From: Flavobacteriaceae bacterium
GTDB lineage: Bacteria > Bacteroidota > Bacteroidia > Flavobacteriales > Flavobacteriaceae
Assembly: GCA_014763515.1 (NCBI GenBank)
Contig: JACXVH010000244.1
Coordinates: forward strand, 1-5,427
Direction of reading: 5' to 3'
DNA: 5,427 nt
The notes below the pieces were generated by a model. The model made no database searches and was not told the DNA's origin. It worked only from the letters and a program-made list of their open reading frames with translations. This document shows positions 1 through 5,051 of the stretch, piece after piece; the first letter of the stretch is position 1; every line of letters starts with the position of its first letter. Both the position numbers and the translations under genes were made by a program.

Positions 1-678
1 AACATCTGTATCTTGAATATCAGGAATCATCGCTTCATTATAAACCGTATCACTACAAAATGCATACGATTTTTCTGGTTCTGGATCAAAAGTAAGTTCG
101 TTATTTGAAATTATAGTTCCATCTTCCAACTTCATATCACCACCATAAACCAGTTTTTGAAAATAACATGTATCAATAGCGTATTTTTCAATAGCTTCAA
201 GATTTAATTTTCTTTTGATATTTTTTTCTTGAAACAAATAACCATTTGCATATATTCGATGTTTTAAAGGAATTGTTTTGACCACTACTTTTTCATCTTC
301 AAAAACAATTTCACTTTCCTCTGAGGTAAGTTCGTGAAAATATAAATTATATCCTGTATATGAACCAGAAGCTCTAAGTTGAAGTAAGATAATTTCTTTT
401 ATTCCTTTTGGACCGTAAACATTTAAATCGTTTTCTCGGTTTAAAAGCATAAAAGTTGAGATTAAACCAACTAAACCGTAAAAGTGATCTCCATGCAAAT
501 GTGAAATAAAAATATGATTAATCTTAGAAAACTTAATTTTATGTTTTCTTAATTGTACTTGAGTTCCTTCTCCACAATCAATTAAAAACATATGATTTTT
601 AATTTCAAGTACTTGAGCAGTAGGATTTGTTATGGTTCTTGGGGTTGCTGCATAACAGCCTAAAATAGTAAGTTTCAT
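1..678 (-). CDS. rnz: Ribonuclease Z (tRNA 3'-endonuclease), C-terminus cut by window edge
   Basis: The reading frame is open from an ATG at 678 to the window edge, giving 226 codons. RNase Z is a cytoplasmic metallo-beta-lactamase-fold nuclease that trims 3' trailers from tRNA precursors. The N-terminus (MKLTILGCYAATPR) is typical of flavobacterial RNase Z. The zinc motif HLHGDH lies at residues 60-65, giving ligands H60, H62, D64 and H65. H140 (in PLKHRI) and D210 (in FCSDT) match the next two metal ligands by position and context. The last histidine expected near residue 269, and about 75 residues in all, lie beyond the left edge. No frameshift is seen in the visible part. The gene is last in the leftward pyrR-pyrB-hypothetical-rnz series, 73 bp after the preceding stop, in a gap rich in repeats. 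The identification is firm; whether the missing end is intact cannot be judged. Confidence 0.95.
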   Translation of the reverse strand, partial: MKLTILGCYAATPRTITNPTAQVLEIKNHMFLIDCGEGTQVQLRKHKIKFSKINHIFISHLHGDHFYGLVGLISTFMLLNRENDLNVYGPKGIKEIILLQLRASGSYTGYNLYFHELTSEESEIVFEDEKVVVKTIPLKHRIYANGYLFQEKNIKRKLNLEAIEKYAIDTCYFQKLVYGGDMKLEDGTIISNNELTFDPEPEKSYAFCSDTVYNEAMIPDIQDTDV

Positions 679-680
679 TT

Positions 681-748
681 CAATTGATAGTTGATAATGA
701 ATAATTAACAATTATCAGAATTATCAATTTTTAATTATCAATTTTTAA
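681..748. repeat. 14-bp tandem repeat with imperfect hairpin upstream of rnz
   Basis: TTATCAATTTTTAA occurs twice back to back at 721-734 and 735-748, and a partial unit starts at 712. The stretch 681-698 (CAATTGATAGTTGATAAT) is the near reverse complement of 711-729, so an imperfect AT-rich hairpin with a loop of about 12 nt can form. The repeats lie between the stop of the 110-codon gene and the start of rnz. They could be a weak terminator, a processing site, or an AT-rich promoter zone for rnz. I see no clear TAnnTTTG element within them. Repeats of this kind (TTATCAATTTT) are, from memory, common between genes in Flavobacteriaceae. Confidence 0.7.
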
Positions 749-751
749 TTA

Positions 752-1084
752 TTAAAATCCTAAATCGCGTTCAATTTCTTCCATTTCAATAATATCCTGT
801 GCTTCTAAAACTGAAGGTACAATACTTAAATCTTGTGGAACATCATTAAAATCTATATCGTTTGCTACAATAACAAATGATTTTTTCCCTTTTTTATGAC
901 TTTTAGAAAGTGGTTTAAAATTAAGTAAATCGTTTAATGAAATATTGCTATCGTGCGTAACATCAAAAATTAAATTTTGATCACTAAAGTTTTTAATCTC
1001 ATTTGAAACATTCTTTAGAAATAAATTAAAATCTCCTTTAGTTTCTTTAATAATTGTAGTATGACCTTTCTTCTCTACTTTCAT
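752..1084 (-). CDS. Conserved flavobacterial hypothetical protein, possibly STAS-like, 110 aa
   Basis: The function is not known. The preferred start is the ATG at 1084 (protein MKVEKKGHTT...), because homologues I recall begin at MKVEKKGHT. An in-frame ATG at 1102 would add six residues (MLKHYI) and leave only 14 bp after the pyrB stop. The protein is soluble, with no signal peptide or membrane segment. It has alternating strands and helices, a hydrophobic strand near residues 68-75 (KSFVIVAND), and an acidic, probably helical tail (EAQDIIEMEEIERDLGF). The VPSVLEAQDIIEMEE ending recalls the last helix of STAS-domain proteins, which is an inference from pattern only. Similar proteins next to rnz are sometimes labelled ribonuclease Z in databases, but this protein has no HxHxDH motif and cannot be that nuclease. 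It sits 32 bp after pyrB and 73 bp before rnz on the same strand, so co-transcription is likely. Confidence 0.85.
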   Translation of the reverse strand: MKVEKKGHTTIIKETKGDFNLFLKNVSNEIKNFSDQNLIFDVTHDSNISLNDLLNFKPLSKSHKKGKKSFVIVANDIDFNDVPQDLSIVPSVLEAQDIIEMEEIERDLGF

Positions 1085-1116
1085 TATGTAATGTTTTAGC
1101 AATGCTAATATACTAA

Positions 1117-2046
1117 CTATCGCTTAATTTTACTAGCTAATAGATAAATTACTGCCATTCTAATAGCTACTCCGTTTTCTACCTGATTTAAAATAACTGA
1201 TTGTTGAGAATCGGCAACGTCTGAAGTAATTTCTACACCTCTATTAATTGGCCCGGGATGCATGATTACTACCTCTTTATCTAGTGAATTCAAAAATTCT
1301 TTTGTTACACCATATTGTTGAGTATATTCTCTTGTTGAAGGAAAGTAATTTACATCTAAACGTTCATTTTGCACTCGTAACATGTTAGCTACATCTGCCC
1401 ACTCTAATGCTTTTCTTAAATTTGGCTCTACTTTTACCCCTAAAGATTCAATATGTTTAGGAATTAAGGTTTTTGGACCGCAAACTCTTACTTCGGCACC
1501 TTGCATTTGTAAAGCAAAAATATTAGATAAAGCTACTCTTGAATGCAAAATATCTCCTACAATAACAATTTTTCTACCTGCTACATCTCCTAATTTTTCA
1601 CGAATAGTAAAACTATCAAGCAAAGCTTGAGTTGGATGTTCGTGTGCTCCATCACCTGCATTTACAATACTTGCATTTACATTTTGAGATAAAAAATGTG
1701 CTGCACCTGGCGAACTATGCCTCATTACCACCATATCTACCTTCATAGATAAAATGTTATTTACGGTATCAATAAGTGTTTCTCCTTTTTTAACGGAAGA
1801 TTGCGCTGCAGAAAAACTAATTACATCTGCTGATAATCTTTTTTGAGCCAATTCAAAAGAAAGTTTTGTTCTGGTACTGTTTTCAAAAAAAATGTTAGCA
1901 ATGGTAATATCTCTTAATGAAGGAACTTTTTTAATGGGTCTATTAATAACTTCTTTAAAATGATCTGCTGTTTCAAAAATTAAATCAATATCATCTTTAT
2001 TAATGTGTTTAATACCTATTAGATGATTTACAGATAACTCTTTCAT
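1117..2046 (-). CDS. pyrB: Aspartate carbamoyltransferase, catalytic chain
   Basis: PyrB joins carbamoyl phosphate and L-aspartate to make N-carbamoyl-L-aspartate, the first committed step of de novo pyrimidine synthesis, in the cytoplasm. The protein has 309 residues, a normal length. The carbamoyl-phosphate-binding domain carries STRT at 57-60, S83 and K87 in SSVKKGET, R109 in MRH, and HPTQ at 137-140. The aspartate-binding domain carries R170, R224 and Q226 (LRVQ), and HPGPINRG at 263-270. All expected active-site residues are present. The HPGPINRG form resembles Bacillus-type trimeric enzymes, and no pyrI regulatory-chain gene is seen next to it. The ATG at 2046 lies 26 bp after the end of pyrR, so both were probably transcribed together. 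With pyrR broken upstream, expression of pyrB may be altered. The gene itself shows no defect. Confidence 0.97.
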   Translation of the reverse strand: MKELSVNHLIGIKHINKDDIDLIFETADHFKEVINRPIKKVPSLRDITIANIFFENSTRTKLSFELAQKRLSADVISFSAAQSSVKKGETLIDTVNNILSMKVDMVVMRHSSPGAAHFLSQNVNASIVNAGDGAHEHPTQALLDSFTIREKLGDVAGRKIVIVGDILHSRVALSNIFALQMQGAEVRVCGPKTLIPKHIESLGVKVEPNLRKALEWADVANMLRVQNERLDVNYFPSTREYTQQYGVTKEFLNSLDKEVVIMHPGPINRGVEITSDVADSQQSVILNQVENGVAIRMAVIYLLASKIKR

Positions 2047-2072
2047 TTATTTTAGTTGTGTGTTGTTGTGTA

Positions 2073-2623
2073 TTATTTTTCTATTAGTAAAACAGCATCT
2101 TCTCCATCATTTTCAAACCATTTTACTACTACTTTCTCATTATTAATGGCATCTACTTGTCTACCTCTATAATCAGGTTGAATAGGTAAATGTCTACTAA
2201 ATCTTCTATCGATTAATGTAAGAAGTTCGATCTCTGAAGGTCTTCCAAAAGATTGTATTGCTGTTAATGCCGAACGAATACTTCTTCCAGTGTATAAAAC
2301 ATCATCAATAAAAACCACTTTTTTATCCTCTACAATAAAATCAATTTCTGTTTTATTGGCTTCAAATGGTTTATCACTTTTTCTAAAATCATCTCTAAAG
2401 AAAGTAATATCTAAAAAACCGAGTTTTAAATTTGAAATTTTATAATCGTTTTCAAGAATTGTCGCCAATCTTTTTGCTAAAAAACTTCCTCTTGGTTGAA
2501 TTCCGGTTGAATTCCAATTAAAATAGTTTCAGAAAAATCTAAATGATTTTCAATTAATTGACAAGCCAAACGATGTAGTATAATGTTTACTTCTTTTGCA
2601 GAAAGTAGTATTTTTTGACTCAT
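2073..2623 (-). pseudogene. pyrR: PyrR (pyr regulator / uracil phosphoribosyltransferase), frameshifted by an 11-bp tandem duplication
   Basis: From the ATG at 2623 the frame reads MSQKILLSAKEVNIILHRLA and on to IGIQP (residue 40). It then leaves the PyrR sequence (EFNQEEVF) and stops at a TAG at 2477-2479 after 48 residues. The rest of PyrR continues in another frame down to the stop at 2073. The cause is visible: the 11-bp unit at 2494-2504 is repeated exactly at 2505-2515. Deleting one copy gives a continuous 179-residue protein, the usual PyrR length, with IGIQPRGSFLAKRLATILE across the join. The PRPP-binding motif VVFIDDVLYTGRSIRSA is intact at restored residues 99-115. PyrR senses UMP, controls pyr genes and has uracil phosphoribosyltransferase activity. 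The 3' part could only be translated alone from a weak start such as TTG at 2468, and would lack the N-terminal strands and the RG loop. Inactivation is likely, unless the duplication is an assembly artefact. Confidence 0.9.
2494..2515. repeat. Exact 11-bp tandem duplication inside pyrR
   Basis: GGTTGAATTCC (plus strand) stands at 2494-2504 and again, without spacer or mismatch, at 2505-2515. Each copy contains GAATTC. The length of 11 is not a multiple of three, so the insertion breaks the pyrR frame. The ancestral order is clear because one copy alone encodes the conserved GIQPRG segment. Such short perfect duplications arise by replication slippage and can revert the same way. Confidence 0.95.
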
Positions 2624-2646
2624 AAAGTAAAGCGTTGTGTTTGGTG

Positions 2647-2658
2647 TGTAAATTTACA
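2647..2658. promoter_or_regulatory. 12-bp palindrome just upstream of pyrR, possible promoter or operator
   Basis: TGTAAATTTACA is a perfect palindrome 23 bp ahead of the pyrR ATG. On the minus strand it contains TAAATTTA, one base from the Bacteroidota -7 consensus TAnnTTTG, so it may be the pyr promoter, an operator, or both. No convincing -33 TTG is seen at the right distance. If transcription starts here the leader is only about 20 nt. That is too short for a PyrR attenuator, and I see no terminator/antiterminator hairpin in the 157-bp gap. Confidence 0.3.
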
Positions 2659-2748
2659 ATAAAATTTATTAACTTAAAGGAATTATTATAAATCTATAAT
2701 CGATTTTATTTCATGTCCTAGATTAACTCTAATCGATAAAACAAGTGG

Positions 2749-2756
2749 TAAATTTG
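2749..2756 (+). promoter_or_regulatory. Probable -7 promoter element for the pirin gene
   Basis: TAAATTTG is an exact match to the Bacteroidota sigma-A -7 element TAnnTTTG and ends 24 bp before the pirin ATG. The upstream -33 TTG is not matched exactly; TTAA near 2723 is the closest. Two copies of AATCGAT at 2698-2704 and 2731-2737 are spaced 33 bp apart, about three helical turns, and could be regulator sites. That role is speculative. Confidence 0.4.
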
Positions 2757-2780
2757 TAATAAACAGTGAAGTATTAAACT

Positions 2781-3593
2781 ATGAAAACAAAAAATATAAA
2801 GTTAGTATTGGCTCCACCTACTCCTCATTTTGTGGGCGACGGATTTAGAGTACATAATTTCATTCCAAGCGCTTATCACTTAGACATGGAACGAATGGAC
2901 CCGTTTATCATGCTCGATTATAATTCCAAACATTTCTTTTCGCCAACAGATATTCCTCGCGGTGTGGGCGTTCATCCGCATCGTGGTTTTGAAACTGTAA
3001 CTATTGCTTATAACGGAAAAGTAGAACATCATGACAGTGCTGGTGGTGGTGGCGTTATTGGTCAAGGCGATGTACAATGGATGACAGCTGCAAGCGGTGT
3101 TTTACACAAAGAATTTCACGAAACCGAATGGGCAAAAGAAGGTGGCGTTTTTCAAATGGTACAATTGTGGGTAAACCTTCCTGCAAAAGATAAAATGAGT
3201 ACACCAAAATATCAAGCTATTAAAAATAGTGAGATGAAAAAAGTGGATTTGGGTAAAAATGGTTTTATTGAAGTTATTGCAGGTAATTATAATGGAAATA
3301 AGGGTCCAGCTGAATTTAATTTTCCGGCCAATTACAATACTGGTTTAGTAATAATTGAAGGAAGTGTAAAAGTGAATGGTGAGAATGTTGCAACCGATCA
3401 TTTTGTATTGTTTGAAAATGAAGGAGAAACTTTTACTATTGAAGCTACCGAAGATACAATTGTTTTAGTTTTAAGTGGAGAACCTTTAAAAGAACCCATT
3501 GCTGCACATGGTCCTTTTGTTATGAATACTAGAGAAGAAATTATTGAAGCATTCAACGATTTTAATCAAGGAAAATTTGGCTATTTAGATTAA
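2781..3593 (+). CDS. Pirin family protein (bicupin, quercetinase-like)
   Basis: Pirins are two-cupin, metal-binding cytoplasmic proteins. Some have quercetin 2,3-dioxygenase activity and others act as redox-sensing regulators, so the substrate here is unknown. The protein has 270 residues, slightly shorter than many pirins (about 280-300). The N-terminal cupin has the metal-ligand set H65 and H67 in VGVHPHRGFET, then H109 and E111 in GVLHKEFHE. The pirin signature continues with the GQGDVQWMTAASG stretch (residues 94-106). The C-terminal cupin spans roughly residues 160-235 (from GFIEVIAGNYNGNKG), followed by GEPLKEPIAAHGPFVMNTREEI, the typical pirin C-terminal ending. The ATG at 2781 follows an A-rich leader with no clear ribosome-binding site, and a promoter-like TAAATTTG stands just upstream. 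It is the first gene of the rightward cluster and is divergent from pyrR. Confidence 0.95.
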   Translation: MKTKNIKLVLAPPTPHFVGDGFRVHNFIPSAYHLDMERMDPFIMLDYNSKHFFSPTDIPRGVGVHPHRGFETVTIAYNGKVEHHDSAGGGGVIGQGDVQWMTAASGVLHKEFHETEWAKEGGVFQMVQLWVNLPAKDKMSTPKYQAIKNSEMKKVDLGKNGFIEVIAGNYNGNKGPAEFNFPANYNTGLVIIEGSVKVNGENVATDHFVLFENEGETFTIEATEDTIVLVLSGEPLKEPIAAHGPFVMNTREEIIEAFNDFNQGKFGYLD

Positions 3594-3710
3594 TCATTAA
3601 GTATGAAACTTTTTTGAATTCATAACATTTTGTGTTTTTAAATAAGAAAATAAGTCTATGTTAGCACAAGAAAAAATATTTATAAATTTTACTGAAGATT
3701 AAAATCTTAA

Positions 3711-3928
3711 TCAATTTATGATGAAAAAAATAGAACTGTTTATTTTTTTGCGGAACACCTTTTGAAGAAGAGCATTATATTTATTGGAATTTTTTAAGTT
3801 CTGATAAAGAAATTATTGAAAATGCTAAAAAAAAATGGCAAAACCAAAATTACAATGCTTTTACTAAAGTCCCTGAAGACGAAGATGCATATGTTCCATT
3901 ACCCGTAAATCTATTTAATAAAAATTAA
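3711..3928 (+). pseudogene. Remnant of a second pirin gene (C-terminal end only)
   Basis: Reading 3752-3928 gives GTPFEEEHYIYWNFLSSDKE followed by a lysine-rich helix and FTKVPEDEDAYVPLPVN, then TAA. This is the conserved tail of the pirin C-terminal domain (family pattern GGEPFPEERFIxWNFVSSxKE...FxKVPxExxFVPLP). Just upstream, in another frame, 3711-3749 reads SIYDEKNRTVYFF, which fits the preceding strand (TVYxFGG). One base appears to be missing at about 3750, where TTTGGCGGA would be expected. Further up there is an in-frame TAA at 3708-3710 and no recognisable pirin sequence, so about 220 N-terminal residues including the metal site are gone. The tail differs from the end of the intact pirin at 2781-3593, so this was a separate paralogue of another subfamily rather than a duplicate. 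It ends 3 bp before the flavoprotein start, so it was once part of the same operon. No start codon supports translation of the remnant. Confidence 0.8.
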
Positions 3929-3931
3929 AAT

Positions 3932-4462
3932 ATGAAAATAGTCGCTTTTGCTGGAAGTTCTTCTTCCACATCAATTAATCGTGAATTGGTAAAATTTGTT
4001 TTACAATCATTTCCAAACAATAAAATAAATCTATTGGATTTAAATAATTTTGAAATGCCTCTTTTCTCAGTCGATAAAGAAAAAAATGGTTTTCCACCAC
4101 AAGCCCATCAATTTTTAACAGCCATTAATGAAGCGGATATTATTATTTGTTCGATGGCAGAACATAATAGAAATTTCACTGCTGCATTTAAAAATATATT
4201 TGACTGGTGTTCTAGAATTAACGAAAAAGTTTTTCAAAACAAAAAAATGTTTTTAATGAGTAAATCTCCTGGTGGTTTTGGCGGTGGAAATTCAATGGCT
4301 TTGGCACAAAAAAATTTTCCAGCTTTTGGAGCTGATATTGTAGAAAGTTTTTCATTACCAAAATTTTATGAAAATTTTGACTTAAAAAACGGAATTATTA
4401 ATTCTGATTTGTTAAAAGAGTTAAACGACAAAATTGCCAATTTTAAACAACAGATTAATTAA
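3932..4462 (+). CDS. NADPH-dependent FMN reductase family flavoprotein
   Basis: This is a flavodoxin-fold oxidoreductase that binds FMN and uses NAD(P)H, for example to reduce flavins, quinones or azo compounds. The physiological acceptor is unknown. The protein has 176 residues, normal for the FMN_red family. The N-terminal strand-loop MKIVAFAGSSSSTSINREL (residues 1-19) holds the FMN phosphate-binding GSSSxxSxNxxL pattern. A second flavin-contacting segment, SMAEHNRNFTAAFKNIFDW (74-92), matches the family PEYNxSxPAxLKNxxDW motif, with SMAEHN in place of the usual PEYN. The third loop is SPGGFGGGNSM (112-122), near the isoalloxazine ring. There is no signal peptide or membrane segment. The ATG lies 3 bp after the stop of the decayed pirin and 27 bp before the next gene, so it belongs to the rightward operon. 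Confidence 0.93.
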   Translation: MKIVAFAGSSSSTSINRELVKFVLQSFPNNKINLLDLNNFEMPLFSVDKEKNGFPPQAHQFLTAINEADIIICSMAEHNRNFTAAFKNIFDWCSRINEKVFQNKKMFLMSKSPGGFGGGNSMALAQKNFPAFGADIVESFSLPKFYENFDLKNGIINSDLLKELNDKIANFKQQIN

Positions 4463-4489
4463 TTTTTAAAAAAATAAAACTCAAAAAAT

Positions 4490-4774
4490 ATGGAAATTCA
4501 ACACAACAATAACGAAAAAAATGGAAGTTTTAAAGGCTTTTCAAATGGTTATAAAGTGGGAGAAATGACCTACACCTGGGCCGGAACTAATAAATTTATA
4601 ATTGATCATACTGAAGTTTCTACTGATTTTAATGGGCAAGGTGTAGGAAAAAAAATGGTTTTAGTAGCCGTAGATTATGCCCGAAAAAACAATTTAAAAA
4701 TTTTACCACTTTGTCCATTTGCAAAATCAGTATTTAGTAGAGAAAGCAGTCTTAATGATGTTTTGTTTTATTAA
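4490..4774 (+). CDS. Short GNAT-type N-acetyltransferase (YjdJ-like)
   Basis: This is a 94-residue single-domain acetyltransferase of the short GCN5-related type (Acetyltransf_CG, as in E. coli YjdJ). It probably moves an acetyl group from acetyl-CoA to an unknown small molecule or protein. The acetyl-CoA pyrophosphate loop is NGQGVGKKMV at residues 48-57, preceded by the strand FIIDHTEVSTDFNGQG. The later signature ILPLCPFAKSVF (71-82) is characteristic of this subfamily and includes C75. The length is complete for the family, and the protein lacks the N-terminal third of ordinary GNATs. The ATG follows an AAAAAAT tract. It sits 27 bp after the flavoprotein gene and 38 bp before the YjdI-like Fe-S gene. 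YjdJ and YjdI are also neighbours in E. coli, which supports both calls. Confidence 0.92.
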   Translation: MEIQHNNNEKNGSFKGFSNGYKVGEMTYTWAGTNKFIIDHTEVSTDFNGQGVGKKMVLVAVDYARKNNLKILPLCPFAKSVFSRESSLNDVLFY

Positions 4775-4812
4775 AAAAATTACTTAAATTTCAGAAATAT
4801 AAATCCTTAATT

Positions 4813-5019
4813 ATGGAAAATAAAGAATATTCAAACGGAGAGATTACAATTATTTGGAAACCCGAAAAATGTATACATAGTGGCATGTGTGTAAAAACCT
4901 TACCTAAAGTTTATAACCCTAAAGAAAAACCTTGGGTGAAACCAGAACATGCAACTTCAGAAGAATTGATTGACCAAGTAGAGAAATGCCCTAGTGGTGC
5001 TTTGAGTATAAAAAAATAA
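4813..5019 (+). CDS. YjdI-like small iron-sulfur protein (Fer4_19 family)
   Basis: This is a 68-residue soluble protein of the divergent 4Fe-4S mono-cluster family typified by E. coli YjdI. It probably carries electrons or senses redox state, with partner unknown. The pattern is C20-I-H-S-G-M-C26, then PWVKPEHA, then EKCPSGAL with C59 (CPSGAL at 59-64). Only three cysteines are present. As I recall, YjdI also shows three plus a conserved histidine (CQHSGNC), so H22 is a candidate fourth ligand, and the cluster type should not be taken from the family name. It is the last gene of the rightward cluster, 38 bp after the acetyltransferase gene. Its stop codon abuts a strong terminator hairpin. 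Confidence 0.93.
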   Translation: MENKEYSNGEITIIWKPEKCIHSGMCVKTLPKVYNPKEKPWVKPEHATSEELIDQVEKCPSGALSIKK

Positions 5020-5045
5020 AAACTCCCGCATATAGCGGGAGTTTT
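5019..5045. terminator. Bidirectional intrinsic terminator between convergent genes
   Basis: AAAACTCCCGC (5019-5029) and GCGGGAGTTTT (5035-5045) form a perfect 11-bp stem with a 5-nt ATATA loop. Runs of T follow on the plus strand, and runs of A in front become T runs on the minus strand. It starts at the stop codon of the YjdI-like gene and lies 6 bp beyond the stop of the convergent ABC-F gene at 5052, so it can serve both. Confidence 0.93.
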
Positions 5046-5051
5046 TTATTT

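Noticed and set aside
1382..1630. 82-codon plus-strand open frame
   Set aside because: It lies wholly inside pyrB on the opposite strand, and its composition mirrors the pyrB codons. It has no family resemblance.
2073..2468. A separate 131-residue phosphoribosyltransferase gene starting at TTG 2468
   Set aside because: It is the downstream part of the broken pyrR. The conserved protein continues upstream across the 11-bp duplication, and the TTG is an internal leucine codon.
2880..3077. 65-codon minus-strand open frame
   Set aside because: It is a shadow within the intact pirin gene, antisense to its conserved metal-binding region.
3658..3702. 14-codon open frame (MLAQEKIFINFTED)
   Set aside because: It is too short, has no family match, and lies in the decayed area before the pirin remnant. 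It may be eroded pirin sequence, but I cannot show it.
3827..3836. A9 run inside the pirin remnant as a further frameshift
   Set aside because: The frame encoding the conserved pirin tail continues correctly on both sides of the run (KKK), so no lesion is needed there.
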